A stretch of DNA of 64,000 bases, from contig JAJPII010000035.1 of assembly GCA_021324825.1 (NCBI GenBank), positions 42,507 to 106,506 of the forward strand. Reading direction: 5' to 3'. A program made the position numbers and the translations under genes. Each line of letters starts with the position of its first letter. Position 1 is the stretch's first letter. This DNA comes from Spartobacteria bacterium (lineage in GTDB: Bacteria > Verrucomicrobiota > Verrucomicrobiia > Chthoniobacterales > Chthoniobacteraceae). Below the pieces are notes generated by a model. That model was not told where the DNA came from. It ran no database searches and saw nothing but the letters and a program-made list of their open reading frames with translations. Of the stretch, positions 10,773 to 21,400 are shown in pieces.

Positions 10773-12026
10773 TCAGCGGTCGCATTCCCCCATGACAAAG
10801 TCGAGGCTGCCCAGGATCGCCACCACGTCGCTCATCATGTAGCCGGGCAGGATCGACGACAGGATGCTGAGGTTGCAGAACGAGGGGGCGCGGATTTTCA
10901 ACCGGTGGGGCGTCCCTCCGCCGCGGCTGTTGATGTAGAAACCGAGTTCGCCCTTGGGGTTTTCCGCGCCGAAATAGACCTCGCCGGGCGGGGCGTCGAT
11001 GCCTTCCGTGTGGATGAGGAAGTGGTGGATCAGCTCCTCCATCTTCGTCAACACCGTTCGTTTCGGCGGCGGGAAGTTCTTTGGATCGGAGACGTTGATG
11101 GGGCCGTCCGGCAATTTTTCGATGGCCTGTTCGAGGATGCGGACGCTCTGCCGCATCTCCTCCAGGCGGACGAGGTAGCGGTCGTAACAATCGCCCGCGC
11201 TTCCTATCGGGATGTCGAATTCGTAGTTCTGGTAATCGAGATAGGGATGCTTTTTCCGCAGGTCGTGATCGACGCCGCTGCCGCGAAGATTCGGCCCGGT
11301 CAGCCCGAAATCGATCGCCGCCGCCCTGGAGATGACGCCGATGTCGCGCGTGCGATCCATGAAGATGCGGTTCCGGGTCAGGAGATTGTCGGTCTCGTTG
11401 AGGCTGGGGGTGAATTTCTTGAGGAAGTCGCGCAGCCGCGGGAGGAAGCTCTCCGGCAGATCGCGCGTCTGGCCGCCGATCCGCGTGTAGGAAGTCGTGA
11501 AACGCGCGCCGGTGAGGAGTTCAAAGAGATCGTAGAGTTTTTCCCGTTGGGTGAACGTGTAGAGGAAAACCGTCATCGCGCCCAGGTCGAGCGCGAAGGC
11601 GCCAAGGCCGAGCAGATGGGAGGAGATGCGGGCCATCTCGCAACAGATCACGCGGATCGCCTTGCCGCGCGGGGGAAGCTCCCAGCCCATCAGCTTCTCG
11701 ACGGCGAGCGCGTAGGCCACGTTGTTCGCCAGCGGCGCCAGGTAATCGAGCCGGTCCGTGTACGGCACGAACTGGTTGTACTGCATGTTCTCGGCTATCT
11801 TTTCGTCGCCGCGGTGCAGGTAGCCGATGTCCGGCGCCGCCTTGGTTATCAGTTCGCCGTCCAATTCCAGCACGAGCCGCAAAACGCCGTGCGTGGCGGG
11901 GTGGGAAGGCCCCATGTTCAGGATCAGCTTTTCGCCCAGCAGATCGCCCTCGGCGAACTCATCGGCGCCCTGGCTGGCGCGCGCGGCCGTGTCCGGCCTG
12001 TTTAACTCATGTGTGGTAAGAGCCAT
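10773..12026 (-). CDS. nuoD: NADH-quinone oxidoreductase subunit D (49 kDa)
   Basis: Quinone-site subunit of complex I. It has 417 residues. Signatures are LNMGPSHPATHGVLRLVLEL near residue 36, with the quinone-site His, APDIGYLHRGDEKIAE near residue 64, and a C-terminal LPGYMMSDVVAILGSLDFVM with the family ending MGECDR. The start MALTTHELNRP is preceded by GGAG about 8 nt upstream. It is the first nuo gene: upstream is a 90-nt gap and then carbonic anhydrase, not nuoC, and there is no NuoCD fusion. Confidence 0.97.
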   Translation of the reverse strand: MALTTHELNRPDTAARASQGADEFAEGDLLGEKLILNMGPSHPATHGVLRLVLELDGELITKAAPDIGYLHRGDEKIAENMQYNQFVPYTDRLDYLAPLANNVAYALAVEKLMGWELPPRGKAIRVICCEMARISSHLLGLGAFALDLGAMTVFLYTFTQREKLYDLFELLTGARFTTSYTRIGGQTRDLPESFLPRLRDFLKKFTPSLNETDNLLTRNRIFMDRTRDIGVISRAAAIDFGLTGPNLRGSGVDHDLRKKHPYLDYQNYEFDIPIGSAGDCYDRYLVRLEEMRQSVRILEQAIEKLPDGPINVSDPKNFPPPKRTVLTKMEELIHHFLIHTEGIDAPPGEVYFGAENPKGELGFYINSRGGGTPHRLKIRAPSFCNLSILSSILPGYMMSDVVAILGSLDFVMGECDR

Positions 12027-12040
12027 TTAAAGCACTCCGA

Positions 12041-12095
12041 GCGACTTTAGATTTGCCTCCAAAAGTCGCAAGCCCCAATTCGTGAAAAATTTCAC
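12041..12095 (-). promoter_or_regulatory. structured leader upstream of nuoD
   Basis: Two inverted repeats lie in the 90-nt gap before nuoD. A perfect 8-bp stem (12041-12048 with 12062-12069, GCGACTTT/AAAGTCGC) has a 13-nt loop containing GGAGG on the coding strand. Further upstream is GTGAAA-AA-TTTCAC (12082-12095), a possible operator or hairpin. The stem ends just before the likely nuoD ribosome-binding site. No U-tract follows it, so it is not a terminator. Function is inferred only. Confidence 0.35.
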
Positions 12096-12116
12096 AAGCG
12101 GAAGAAGCGGGGCGAC

Positions 12117-12752
12117 TCAGCGCAAAGCCGCGACCGCGGCATCGTAAACCGGACGCGCTTCGTCAAGGCTGGAGACAGTGCTGCTCAAGTCCCGCAGGAT
12201 TCCGTCCCGCAAGCCGTAGATCCAGCCGTGGAGCGTCAATTCCTGGCCGCGCTCCCAGGCGTCGCGGATGATGGTCGTCTGGCTGACATTGGCGACCTGC
12301 TCGATGACGTTCAATTCGCAAAGACGGTCGGCGGCCCTCGAATCATCCGCCAGGAGTTTCTCATGCTTCTCGCGCACGTCCTGGACGTGGCGCAGCCAGT
12401 TGTCGCTCAACCCAATCCTGTCGCGGCGCAGCGCGGTCTGCACGCCGCTGCATCCGTAGTGGCCGCAAACGATGATGTGCCGCACCTTGAGGATGTCCAC
12501 CGCGAACTGGATGACCGACAGGCAATTCAGATCGGTATGCACGACGAGGTTGGCGATATTCCGGTGGACGAAAAGCTCGCCGGGGAGAAGCCCCACGATC
12601 TCGTTGGCCGGCACGCGGCTGTCCGAGCAGCCGATCCAGAGATAGCTGGGCGATTGCTGCCGCGACAGCTTCAGGAAAAAGTCGGGGTCCTCCTGCCGGA
12701 TGCTTCCGGCCCAGGCTCTGTTATTCTCGAAAAGTTGGCTTAGGGTTCGCAT
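12117..12752 (-). CDS. can: beta-class carbonic anhydrase
   Basis: Interconverts CO2 and bicarbonate in the cytoplasm. It has 211 residues from the chosen start MRTLSQLFENNRAWAGS, which aligns with the N-terminus of E. coli Can. A longer reading would run into the tRNA-Cys gene on the other strand and is rejected. Zinc ligands and active site are intact: CSDSRVP near residue 42, with the Cys and Asp-Arg pair, and HYGCSG near residue 98. VHRNIANLV and ELNVIEQV are also conserved. It could be co-transcribed with nuoD downstream (90 nt gap) or end before it; no clear terminator is seen. Confidence 0.95.
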   Translation of the reverse strand: MRTLSQLFENNRAWAGSIRQEDPDFFLKLSRQQSPSYLWIGCSDSRVPANEIVGLLPGELFVHRNIANLVVHTDLNCLSVIQFAVDILKVRHIIVCGHYGCSGVQTALRRDRIGLSDNWLRHVQDVREKHEKLLADDSRAADRLCELNVIEQVANVSQTTIIRDAWERGQELTLHGWIYGLRDGILRDLSSTVSSLDEARPVYDAAVAALR

Positions 12753-12818
12753 GGCGCGCGATAACTTGTTTGCAGGAATGGAAATATTTGCAATCCTTCC
12801 GGTCAAGCCAGCAATCAC

Positions 12819-12893
12819 GGCGGGGTAGCCAAGTGGTAAGGCAGCGGTCTGCAAAACCGCTATCCGCGGGTTCGATTCCCGCCCCCGCCTCCA
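12819..12893 (+). tRNA. tRNA-Cys (GCA)
   Basis: Full cloverleaf. The acceptor GGCGGGG pairs with CCCCGCC over 7 bp, the D stem is GCC/GGC, the anticodon stem GCGGT/ACCGC closes the loop CTGCAAA (anticodon GCA), and the T arm is GCGGG-TTCGATT-CCCGC. The discriminator is U (12890) and CCA is encoded at 12891-12893. It lies on the opposite strand to its neighbours. Confidence 0.95.
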
Positions 12894-12897
12894 GTGC

Positions 12898-13572
12898 TCA
12901 GACCTCCGCCCATTGGCGGAGGAGATTATGATAGACGCCCGTGAATTGGACGGCGAGCGGGTTGTTCTCCCGGTTCAATTGCTGGATGCCAAGGTCGAGA
13001 TCGAACAGGAGCGACCGCTTTGCGTCGTCGCGGACCATGCTCTGGATCCAGAAGAAGGAGCCTACCCGCGCGCCGCGCGTGACGGGCCGCACTTGATGAA
13101 GGCTCGTGGCCGGGTAGAGAACCATGTGCCCGGCGGGAAGCTTCACTTTTTTCATGCCGTAGGTGTCTTCGACGCAGAGTTCCCCGCCGTCGTATTCGCC
13201 CGGTTCGACGAGGAATAGCGTGGCGGATATGTCGGTGCGGATGCGCTGCGGGGTTCCCGCGACCTGCCGGATGGCGTTGTCCACGTGCGTTCCGAAGGAT
13301 TGGCCGCCGCTGTAGCGGTTGAACAGGGGAGGGAAGATTCGCTGGGGGAGCGCGGCGGCGATGAAGAGCGGATTGGCGGCGAGCGCGCCCAGGATCATCC
13401 CGCCCAGTTCGCGGGCGGCGGGGTGGCTCTCGGGAAGCTGCATGTTGTCCTTGGCCCTGGCGGACTGGAAGCCGGCGGTGACTTTGCCGTCCACCCACTC
13501 GGCTTTGTCGAGGATGTGGCGCGCGGTCGAGAGTTGCTCGACGCTTAGAATGTCGGGGATGGTCAGCAACAT
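12898..13572 (-). CDS. piuC: PKHD-type Fe(II)/2-oxoglutarate hydroxylase (YbiX/PiuC family)
   Basis: A 224-residue dioxygenase of the PKHD-type hydroxylase family, usually encoded next to siderophore receptors and thought to act on siderophores or in iron uptake; the substrate is unknown. The Fe(II) facial triad is visible as H96-x-D98 (THVDNAI) and H159 (LHQV), with the 2-oxoglutarate Arg likely R169 (RGARVGSFF). It overlaps the upstream receptor stop by one base (TGATG), so the two are co-expressed. No clear Fur box was found by eye. Confidence 0.92.
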   Translation of the reverse strand: MLLTIPDILSVEQLSTARHILDKAEWVDGKVTAGFQSARAKDNMQLPESHPAARELGGMILGALAANPLFIAAALPQRIFPPLFNRYSGGQSFGTHVDNAIRQVAGTPQRIRTDISATLFLVEPGEYDGGELCVEDTYGMKKVKLPAGHMVLYPATSLHQVRPVTRGARVGSFFWIQSMVRDDAKRSLLFDLDLGIQQLNRENNPLAVQFTGVYHNLLRQWAEV

Positions 13573-15722
13573 CAGAATTTGAAGTTCGTGCCGATGAAGA
13601 GAACGCGTCCTTCGCCGGGATTTACGTGCCCGGGATGAACGCCGTCATAGTAGTATTGGTTCGTGAGGTTGTCGATATTCGCCTGGATTTCGACATTCCT
13701 GTTCAACTGATACTTCAGCATGGCGCTCAGGGTGGCATAGCCGGGCGCTTCCATCAGCAATCCGTTGGCGGGGTCGGGCGATTCGGAGGCCGTCCGTTTG
13801 GAGACGGCGTAGAGCCCGAAACCGGCCTGGAGTTTCCACGGCAGGTCATACGTCGTCCAAAGGGAGACGGTGTTCTTCGGCGCGTTCAGGACGGGATGGC
13901 CGATGAGGGTCGGGTCGCTGGAAGCCGTTATCTTTCCATATTGATACGTGTAGTTGAGGAGGACGCGCCATTTTTCCGTCAGCCTGCCCACCGCGCCGAG
14001 TTCGAAGCCGATGACCCGTTCTCTCCCGTTGAAGACATCGAGCAACGGATCGTCGAGATCGACCGGCGCGGGGTTTTTTTGTTCGTCCCAGAACACGGCG
14101 CCCGTCACCAATAGCCGTTGCGCGAACAAATCCCATTTGGTTCCGACTTCCACCTCGAAATTCCTCCCGACGCCGACCTCCCCGGTGGAAGGGGGCAGGG
14201 TCGGTTCCGACGAGATTGAGAGTTGCTGGATGTTCGGATGCACGGATGTGCCGGCCGCCAGGTAGATGCTGCCGTTGGGGAGCGGTTTGTACACCAGCGC
14301 GGAGCGCCAGCTGAACAAGTCGTCGGTCGCCGAAAAACGCGCCGCCGGTTCCACGGTTTCGGAGTAACGGGATGTAGGCCGGTCAAAGCGGACGCCTCCG
14401 ATGAATGTCCACTGTTTGCCGATCTGCATCGTATGGATCAGGTAGGCCGAGAGCGTGTCGACCCGCGCATGCACAATGGTGGAGACGGGGCCGTGGCCGG
14501 TGAACCGCTGGTTTTCGTTGGGATTCAGGAGCCCGGTAGTCGGGACGTCTTCCCAGCCCGGTTCGATCCGGTGGGGGTCGACGTCCTGGTGGACATACTC
14601 GAAGCCCGTGATGATGGAGTGGGAGACCGGGCCGGTGTCGAATTTCGAGAGAAGGCTGATGTCCTGGTCTATGAGCCTGTCCGTGCTGACGCCGTCGATG
14701 ATGTCGCGCTCGACCAACGCCGAGCCAAGCGGCGTTCCGGGCGGGATATTCCCCGTGTCCGCCTGGGAAATACGGAAACTGCGGTAGTACGTCCCGGCCC
14801 GGAATTGTTCCCGCAGGGTGAAATGTTCGCCGAAGTCGCGCTCGAAACGGAGGGCGCCGATGTTCACATCGGTCTTCAGGTAGTCGCTCTTGAAGCCGTA
14901 GAAGTTGCGGCGATCCACGGGCGCGGGCTTGTCGTAAAGCCACGGGATTCCGTAGTCGGGAGTGTTGTCTTCGGATTGGTGGAAATAGCTCAGGAGCAGC
15001 CGGGTGGGGGTGTCGATGCCGAAGGCCAGCGACGGCGCCGCGCCCCAGCGGGCGTAACCGGCGTCGTCGCGCCCGGCGACATCCGAGCGGTCGGCCATGA
15101 GGTTCAGGCGGAACGCCGCGCCCGAAAGTTTTGGGATCGGCTGGTTGATGTCGAGCGTGGCGCGCTGGGTGTTATCCGTGCCGTATTCCGCCGAGCCCGC
15201 CGTGAAGGCCCGGAGTTCCGGCGTTTTCGACACCTGGTTCACGACGCCGCCGGAGGAGCCGCGGCCAAACTCCGCCGAGGACGGTCCTTTGAGCGCCTCG
15301 ACCGCCTCAAGATTAAAAGGGTCGCGGTTGTAACTGCCAAAGTCGGTCATCCCGTCCAGGAAGATGTCCGAGCGCGCCGCGAACCCGCGGATGGAGAAAT
15401 TGTCGCCCTGGTAGCTCCCTTCGCCCGCCCCGATGCTGATGCCCGAGACATTCCGCAGGGAATCGCGAAGGGTGGTGACGCCCTCGTCTTCCATGAGTTG
15501 TTTGGTTACCACCGCGGCCGATTGCGGCGTATCGACCAGCGGCTCGCCGTTTTTGAAAAGCGAGAGGGAATCGGCCTTGTAACCTCCCTCGCCGGTGACG
15601 ACGACTTCGGGAAGCTGTGTGGTGGATTGGGCGTGGGCGCCGAGCAGGATCGCATTGGCGAGAGCCAGCGAGGCGGCGACGGTTTTTTTGTCTTTGGAAC
15701 GGGTGTATCTTTTGCGCGGCAT
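13572..15722 (-). CDS. fiu: TonB-dependent siderophore receptor (Fiu-like)
   Basis: Outer-membrane ferric-siderophore (probably catecholate) transporter. It has 716 residues from [20 protein letters not shown], which gives a standard signal peptide ending GAHA; an upstream ATG (15761) would add a poor leader. A TonB-box-like LPEVVVTGE is followed by the plug domain ([53 protein letters not shown]), then a roughly 22-strand barrel ending in the C-terminal Phe of FIGTNFKF. It is co-operonic with piuC, a pairing known for Fiu/YbiX in E. coli. Confidence 0.92.
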   Translation of the reverse strand: MPRKRYTRSKDKKTVAASLALANAILLGAHAQSTTQLPEVVVTGEGGYKADSLSLFKNGEPLVDTPQSAAVVTKQLMEDEGVTTLRDSLRNVSGISIGAGEGSYQGDNFSIRGFAARSDIFLDGMTDFGSYNRDPFNLEAVEALKGPSSAEFGRGSSGGVVNQVSKTPELRAFTAGSAEYGTDNTQRATLDINQPIPKLSGAAFRLNLMADRSDVAGRDDAGYARWGAAPSLAFGIDTPTRLLLSYFHQSEDNTPDYGIPWLYDKPAPVDRRNFYGFKSDYLKTDVNIGALRFERDFGEHFTLREQFRAGTYYRSFRISQADTGNIPPGTPLGSALVERDIIDGVSTDRLIDQDISLLSKFDTGPVSHSIITGFEYVHQDVDPHRIEPGWEDVPTTGLLNPNENQRFTGHGPVSTIVHARVDTLSAYLIHTMQIGKQWTFIGGVRFDRPTSRYSETVEPAARFSATDDLFSWRSALVYKPLPNGSIYLAAGTSVHPNIQQLSISSEPTLPPSTGEVGVGRNFEVEVGTKWDLFAQRLLVTGAVFWDEQKNPAPVDLDDPLLDVFNGRERVIGFELGAVGRLTEKWRVLLNYTYQYGKITASSDPTLIGHPVLNAPKNTVSLWTTYDLPWKLQAGFGLYAVSKRTASESPDPANGLLMEAPGYATLSAMLKYQLNRNVEIQANIDNLTNQYYYDGVHPGHVNPGEGRVLFIGTNFKF

Positions 15723-15846
15723 ACGTGCCGTCCCCGCATAGCAAAGGATATGCCAGCCCATTCCACAGAGAGGGCCTCACGGGGATCGCCGCCGGGACGG
15801 ATAGTTTCGATCCGAACGCAATGCGGGCAGGGATATTTTCTGACCG

Positions 15847-16410
15847 TTACAGGTTCAGGAAATTTTGCAGCAGGCGCTTGCCTTCCAACGTCAAAATCGA
15901 CTCGGGATGGAACTGGACGCCGTAAATGGGAAACGCCTTGTGTCGCAACCCCATTATCTCATTCTCGGCCGTGGAGGCGGTGATTTCGAGAACATCGGGA
16001 AGCGTCTCCCGCCGCACGATGAGGGAATGGTACCGCGTCGCCTCGAACGGGCTTGGCAACCCCGCGAAGACGCCCGCGCCATTGTGGAGGATGGGGGATG
16101 TCTTGCCGTGCATGAGCCGGTCCGCGCGGACGACTTCGCCGCCGAACACATCCCCGATGCATTGGTGGCCGAGGCATACGCCAAGGATCGGCGTCGTCTC
16201 CCCGAAGCGCCGGATGACGTCGTTGCTGACGCCCGCCTCCCTCGGCGTGCAAGGCCCGGGCGAGATGCAGATGCGCTCGGGTTTCATTTCCGCGATCTCG
16301 TCCGGCGAGATTTCGTCGTTCCGCTTGATGACCATCTCCGCGCCCAGTTCCCCGAAGTATTGCACCAGGTTGTAGGTGAAGGAGTCGTAGTTATCGAGAA
16401 CGAGCATCAT
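15847..16410 (-). CDS. trpG: anthranilate synthase glutaminase subunit (or bifunctional with PabA)
   Basis: Class I glutamine amidotransferase that supplies ammonia to TrpE. It has 187 residues. The N-terminus [20 protein letters not shown], the oxyanion segment [11 protein letters not shown], the nucleophile Cys in [10 protein letters not shown] near residue 79 and the His/Glu pair in FHPESIL near residue 167 are all intact. The start overlaps the trpE stop (ATGA). In many bacteria the same subunit also serves 4-amino-4-deoxychorismate synthase; trpG is chosen because of the trpE partner. Confidence 0.93.
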   Translation of the reverse strand: MMLVLDNYDSFTYNLVQYFGELGAEMVIKRNDEISPDEIAEMKPERICISPGPCTPREAGVSNDVIRRFGETTPILGVCLGHQCIGDVFGGEVVRADRLMHGKTSPILHNGAGVFAGLPSPFEATRYHSLIVRRETLPDVLEITASTAENEIMGLRHKAFPIYGVQFHPESILTLEGKRLLQNFLNL

Positions 16411-17894
16411 GACACTTCTCCCGCGCGTTCGAGCGCCCGCATCATCCCCATCGCCTTGTTCACGGTCTCCTGGTATTCTCCTTCCGGGGTCGAGTCGGCC
16501 ACGACGCCGCCGCCGGCCTGCACGTACGCGCGACCGTCCTTCAATACCACCGTCCGCAGCGCGATGCAGGAGTCAAGATTGCCGTCGAATCCGAAATAAC
16601 CCACGGCGCCCGCGTACGTGCCGCGTTTGCTTTTCTCGAATTGGTTGATGATCTGCATGGCGCGGACTTTCGGCGAGCCGGAGACGGTGCCCGCGGGGAA
16701 TGTCGCCCGCATCACGTCGTAGGCGTTCCGGTCCTTGCGCAGCGCGCCGACCACGTTGGAAACGATGTGCATGACGTGGCTGTACCTCTCGATGGTCATG
16801 AAATCCGTGACCCGCACGGAGCCGAAATCGGCGATGCGCCCCACGTCATTGCGCGCCAGGTCCACCAGCATGAGATGCTCGGCCCGTTCCTTCGGGTCCG
16901 CCAGGAGTTCCCTTGCGTTCCGTTCGTCCTCTTCCTCGTCCCCGCCGCGGCGGCGCGTGCCCGCTATGGGGCGGATTTCCACCCGACCTTCCTTGGCGCG
17001 CACGTGGACTTCCGGCGAACTGCCGACCAGCGAGAACCGGCCGCCGAACTTCAAACAGAACATGTAGGGGGAAGGGTTAACGAAACGGAGGGAGCGGTAC
17101 AGGGTCAGCGCATCGCCCGCGTACGGCGCCTCGAAGCGCTGCGAGGGGACGATCTGGAATATATCCCCGGCGTGGATGAATTCCTGGCAATCCCGCACGG
17201 TCCGCAGATATTCCTCGTGCGTGGTGTTGGAGCGGGGCTGGATCGGCGAAGTCTCGCGGAAAACATTGACGGGCGGCAGGTTCGCGGGCCGGGCCAGCCT
17301 TTGCAGCACGTCGTCGATCCGGGCGCCCGCCTCGTCGTAAGCGCGATCCGCATCGCCCTCGACGTGCGCGTTTGCAAGCACCCGCAGGCGGCGCAGGCGG
17401 TGGTCGAACACCAGCATCGCGCCCGTAACCAGGAAGAGCGTCTCGGGCAGGCCAAGCTCATCCTTCGGCGGCGGGGGGATCGTCGGCTCGAAGAACCGGA
17501 CAACATCGTAGGCCAGGTAACCGACCGCGCCGCCGGTGAAGGGGAGGGAGTTGTCCGGGGGCGAAGGCCGGAACTGCGCCATGAGTTTTTGCAATTCCGC
17601 CAGCGGGTCGCCTTCCAGTTCCCGAACCTTTCCGCCCGGCCCGGTTATGCGCACGTTGCGCCCGTTGCTCTCGAAAATCATCTTCGGATCCGCGCCGACA
17701 AAGGAATAGCGGCCAACCTGGTCGCTCGTCTCCGCGGATTCGAGCAGGAAGGAATAGCCGCCCGCATCCAGCTTCTGGAAAGCGGAGACCGGCGTCTCGC
17801 AATCCGCGATCAATTCGGTGAAAACGGGGATGAGATTCGCCTCCCGCGCCAGCGCGCGAAACTCCTCGCGGGTCGGCTTCAATGGCGTGGTCAT
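16407..17894 (-). CDS. trpE: anthranilate synthase component I
   Basis: Converts chorismate and ammonia to anthranilate, the first step of tryptophan synthesis. It has 495 residues. The N-terminal domain has the feedback-type motif [18 protein letters not shown], which fits the LLES tryptophan-binding signature. The C-terminal chorismate-binding domain contains [54 protein letters not shown] and [19 protein letters not shown]. The start follows the hisI stop with no gap. The LLES motif favours TrpE over PabB. Confidence 0.94.
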   Translation of the reverse strand: MTTPLKPTREEFRALAREANLIPVFTELIADCETPVSAFQKLDAGGYSFLLESAETSDQVGRYSFVGADPKMIFESNGRNVRITGPGGKVRELEGDPLAELQKLMAQFRPSPPDNSLPFTGGAVGYLAYDVVRFFEPTIPPPPKDELGLPETLFLVTGAMLVFDHRLRRLRVLANAHVEGDADRAYDEAGARIDDVLQRLARPANLPPVNVFRETSPIQPRSNTTHEEYLRTVRDCQEFIHAGDIFQIVPSQRFEAPYAGDALTLYRSLRFVNPSPYMFCLKFGGRFSLVGSSPEVHVRAKEGRVEIRPIAGTRRRGGDEEEDERNARELLADPKERAEHLMLVDLARNDVGRIADFGSVRVTDFMTIERYSHVMHIVSNVVGALRKDRNAYDVMRATFPAGTVSGSPKVRAMQIINQFEKSKRGTYAGAVGYFGFDGNLDSCIALRTVVLKDGRAYVQAGGGVVADSTPEGEYQETVNKAMGMMRALERAGEVS

Positions 17895-18266
17895 CTATTT
17901 ATAAACCGCCTCCGGGTCGAACAGTTTCTCTTCGGTTATCTTCAACGGCTCTCCCTGCCTGTCCAGGGGCTGGAAAAAACAGCTCCCGTAGCCGGTGTGG
18001 CACGCGCCGCTCTCCTGCTCCACTTCGAAAAGGAGCGCGTCTTTGTCGCAATCCACGAACCACGCGGAAACCTTTTGCGTGTGGCCGCTGGTCTCGCCCT
18101 TCAGCCACAGCTTTTGGCGCGAACGGCTCCAGTAGTGCATGACGCCCGTCTCCAGCGTTTTGCGGAGGGATTCGCGATTCATCCACGCCATCATCAGGAC
18201 GCGCCCGCGCTGTTGCACGATGGCGGGGATGAGGCCGTCTGAATTGTATTTGAAGTCGAGGTTCAT
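17895..18266 (-). CDS. hisI: phosphoribosyl-AMP cyclohydrolase
   Basis: Opens the adenine ring of PR-AMP in histidine biosynthesis. It has 123 residues from the start [19 protein letters not shown]; a longer frame would translate the terminator hairpin immediately upstream and is rejected. Conserved parts are [40 protein letters not shown], the zinc/magnesium cluster [11 protein letters not shown] and the Cys-rich [11 protein letters not shown]. There is no HisE (PR-ATP pyrophosphatase) domain, so it is the monofunctional form. It is first in the hisI-trpE-trpG unit. Confidence 0.93.
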   Translation of the reverse strand: MNLDFKYNSDGLIPAIVQQRGRVLMMAWMNRESLRKTLETGVMHYWSRSRQKLWLKGETSGHTQKVSAWFVDCDKDALLFEVEQESGACHTGYGSCFFQPLDRQGEPLKITEEKLFDPEAVYK

Positions 18267-18271
18267 AAAAC

Positions 18272-18307
18272 AAAAAAGCCCGACGATCCGGGTTGGAATC
18301 ATCGGGC
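18272..18307 (-). terminator. intrinsic terminator directly before hisI (candidate attenuator)
   Basis: On the minus strand a 10-bp stem (GCCCGATGAT with ATCGTCGGGC, one G-U pair) with a 10-nt loop is followed by six U residues (A tract at 18272-18277). It ends 5 nt upstream of the hisI ATG. The gene further upstream (18457 on) is on the other strand, so there is no preceding minus-strand gene to terminate. The obvious reading is conditional termination in the hisI leader. Confidence 0.8.
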
Positions 18308-18330
18308 GGAAATTCGGCGCATCGGCTTGC

Positions 18331-18380
18331 GGCGACCGTGAACGGCAGTCACGCCGTTCGGCCCGTCTAGCAAAGTCGCC
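18331..18380 (-). promoter_or_regulatory. structured RNA leader of hisI-trpE-trpG
   Basis: Upstream of the terminator the minus strand can form a closing stem GGCGAC/GUCGCC (18375-18380 with 18331-18336) around a perfect 7-bp hairpin GAACGGC-(6 nt)-GCCGUUC (18340-18359). With the terminator this gives the layout of a riboswitch or attenuator. I do not recognise a known class: there is no T-box UGGNACC motif, no leader peptide rich in His or Trp codons was found by eye, and a ZTP-type core was not matched. Confidence 0.45.
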
Positions 18381-18456
18381 AATGCAAAGTCACAGGTTTC
18401 CGATTACCCGCGAATGGCTCGCGGCGCAAGCTAATTTTCGTGTTAGACTCCGGCGG

Positions 18457-21400
18457 ATGAGGCTAAAGGATCACGCCGCGCGTGAACGGTTCGCCATGGA
18501 ACTGGGCGCCAATTTCTGCGTCTCGGCGGGAGCGGGCGTGGGCAAGACGACGGCCATCGTGGAACGGGTCGCCCGGCTTGCGATCAAGGAGCCGAAGAAC
18601 CTGCCGAAGCTCGTGGTCGTGACGTTCGCAAAGGAGGCCGCGGGGGAGTTGAAGGCGCGGTCGAGAGAACGGATTCTCCAGAATTTGCAGCCCTCCGCGC
18701 ATCTCCGGCAGAACCTCCTTTCCGATCTGCGGCGCGCCTTTTTTGGAACGATCCACAGCTTTTGCGTGAAGCTGATACGGGAGCAGGGGCACCACCTCGG
18801 GCTGCCGCGCGCTGTCGAGTTGCTGGACAGGTTTGGCGACGAGGCCCTCTGGGCGCGCTTCACCGAAAGCAGCGGCCTGGACGCTCTCCGGTTCCCGGAG
18901 GAGGCGCTCGCCGCCGTGCTCCGTTTTTTGTCGTTCGATGACCTGCTCCGCGTGGCCCGGCAACTCGATCCGCTCGTCGCGGAAAAGATAAAGGCCGCAC
19001 ACGTCGAGACGCCGATGCCCGTTCCCGCCTTCGAATCGGCGCTGGCGGACGACGGCGGGCGATCGAAGGACAACACGCGCAAGCACCAGGAACATCTTCG
19101 CCAATGGCTGGACGATTTCGCGAACGGCGCGCCGTATCTCCAGTTGCCCAATTACACGACCGGCTCCGGCAAGTTCAAGGAAGCGTTTCGCCGGGAGCTT
19201 GTCCCGTTCGCGGCGTGGCTGGGGCGCGTCTCGGGCCGGATAGCGGCGGAGATTTCCATCGCGTACCGCGACTACCGGATCGAGAAGGGTTTCATGACGT
19301 ACGCCGACCAGATTCTCTGGTGCCGCAAGCTGATCGAGGACGGGCCGGTGCTGGAGCGGCTCCGGGAGCGCGGATATATCGTCATCCTGGACGAGGCGCA
19401 GGACACCGACGCGGAGATGTTCTCCATTCTGACCGAAATAACGCGCCCAAGGAATGCCGCCATCGACCAATGGCCGGAGGACCCTTCCGCGCCGGGCCCG
19501 GAACCGGGGCGGTTCTGTTTCGTCGGCGATGAACAGCAGGCCATCTTCGCCTCGCGGACGAACCTCGAGGTTTACACTGATTACATCCGGGCCTTTCGCG
19601 AAGGGCGCGGCGGGGAGAACTTGGAATTCTCGGTGACGATGCGCTGTCCCTCGCGCGTCATCAGGGCGGTCAACGCGCTCTTCTTCGAGAAAGACCGGCT
19701 GCGGCAGACCTATGTCGCCTTCCGCGAATTGCTCGAAAAGCCCGGTTGCGGCGAGGGAAACGCATGGCGGCTCCCGCTCGCCCCGGCGCCGCCGGATACA
19801 TGGGAAGTCGAGGAACTCTTCCTGCACGAATGCGAGCAGGTTGCCGCGTTCCTTTCGGAATTCCGGCTCGCGGGCCTTGGCGCGCGCGCGTGGAGCGAGA
19901 TCGCCATCCTCTGCCCGCGCCATAAGTGGCTCGCGGCGGCGCATCACACTTTTCGCAGATACGACCTCCCGTGCCGGCTCGTGGACAAGAAGCAGCCCGA
20001 CCTCGCGCTCGCCCACAGGAGCTGGCCCGCGGCGCTGCTCCACACGCTGTTGAACCCTTGGGACCGCTTCGAGTTGATCGGCGTGCTGCGGGAGATATTC
20101 GCGATTTCCGACGTGGAGATCGCCGACGCTTATCTCCTTAACGGAAAGCGGCTGCACTCCGGGTTGAAGGAACATCTCTCGCCGGCGCTGAAGGAGGCGC
20201 TGGCGTTGCTTCACGAGCTCGGCGTTCCGACCGGCGGGGGGACTCTGAGCCGTTATGTGGATCGCGTCCTGGAAGAGACCCGGCTCGAAGCGCGTCTCGA
20301 AGCGACGGGAAACCAGCCCGAGGGGCTCGACGCTTTCCGGTTCGAGGCGATGCAGGCGGAGTGCGACGGCTTTTCGTTGCGCGATTGGGTCGGCGCGACG
20401 TGCCGCCGCTTGCGGCAAAGCGCGACGGCGGACGCGGGAGACGGCGACGAGATGCAGCTTCTGACCTGCATGAAGGCGAAGGGGCTTGAATGGCCGGTCG
20501 TCATCCCGCTTGGGCTGGGGAGGGAGATCAGGAACAGAAAGGAGAGCTTCCCGCGCATCGAGCAGGGCGAGGTTCATCTCTGCGCGGCGACGATCGGCGA
20601 GCAGGCGGCGGAGGAGATGGCCCTGCGCGACAAGGAGGAAGTCCAGCGCGTCCTTTATGTCACGCTGACCCGCCCGCGTTCGACGCTCATTCTCCCGGAC
20701 AGTTTCAAGCTGTACAGGCCGCGCACCGCCAATTTTCTTCATCTCGCGCGGTGGGATGAGTTGGACCACGCCTCGTTCCTCCGGGACCCGGCGGCCATCG
20801 GCGCGGAACCGTCCACCGCGGCGGCGGCGCGGAAATTCCAGGTCCATGGCGAACCGCCCGCTTCCCTCGTGAAGAGGGCGATCCTGAATTCAAAGGAGGC
20901 GCCCCAACGGATTCTTCCCCACGCGCTCGCGCCGGAACCGAAGCTGCCGGATTATCTTTCGGACAGCTATCCGGCCTCGGAGATCGGCGGCATCGACTAC
21001 GGCCGGTGGTGGCACAAGACGCTGGAACATTTCCCCTGGGCGGAAAGCGGACGGGAGGCTTATACGGCGGGGATCATCGCGGGACTGCCGCCGCGTTTCC
21101 GGGAACGCGCGGAACGCGAATGGCTGAACTGGGTGCGCGGCGGCGCGTGCAAAGAGGTGACCGCCGCGGGAAAGGCCTTCCTGCGGGAGGCGCCCTTCGC
21201 CCATCCGCGCTCCGGCAGGGAGTGGATGGAAGGCGTTATCGACTTGATCGTCGTAACCCGGCAGGATGAACTCTGGATTCTCGATTGGAAGACCGACCGG
21301 CTCCTCGCGGGCGAGCGGGAGGAGGATTTCCGCTCCCGCCTCAAAGGACATTACGGCCCGCAATTGCAAGCCTATCGCGAAGTCCTCGAAAAAGGAATGC

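Noticed and set aside
12753..12854. N-terminal extension of carbonic anhydrase
   Set aside because: It would run into the tRNA-Cys gene and lies outside the family N-terminus; start placed at 12752.
15723..15846. Fur box or riboswitch before the siderophore receptor
   Set aside because: No GATAATGATAATC-type box, and no known riboswitch core was matched; only a short CGGAT/ATCCG hairpin is present.
15847..17894. pabA/pabB rather than trpG/trpE
   Set aside because: The large subunit carries the LLES tryptophan-feedback motif and the canonical TrpE blocks; a dual role of the small subunit is still possible.
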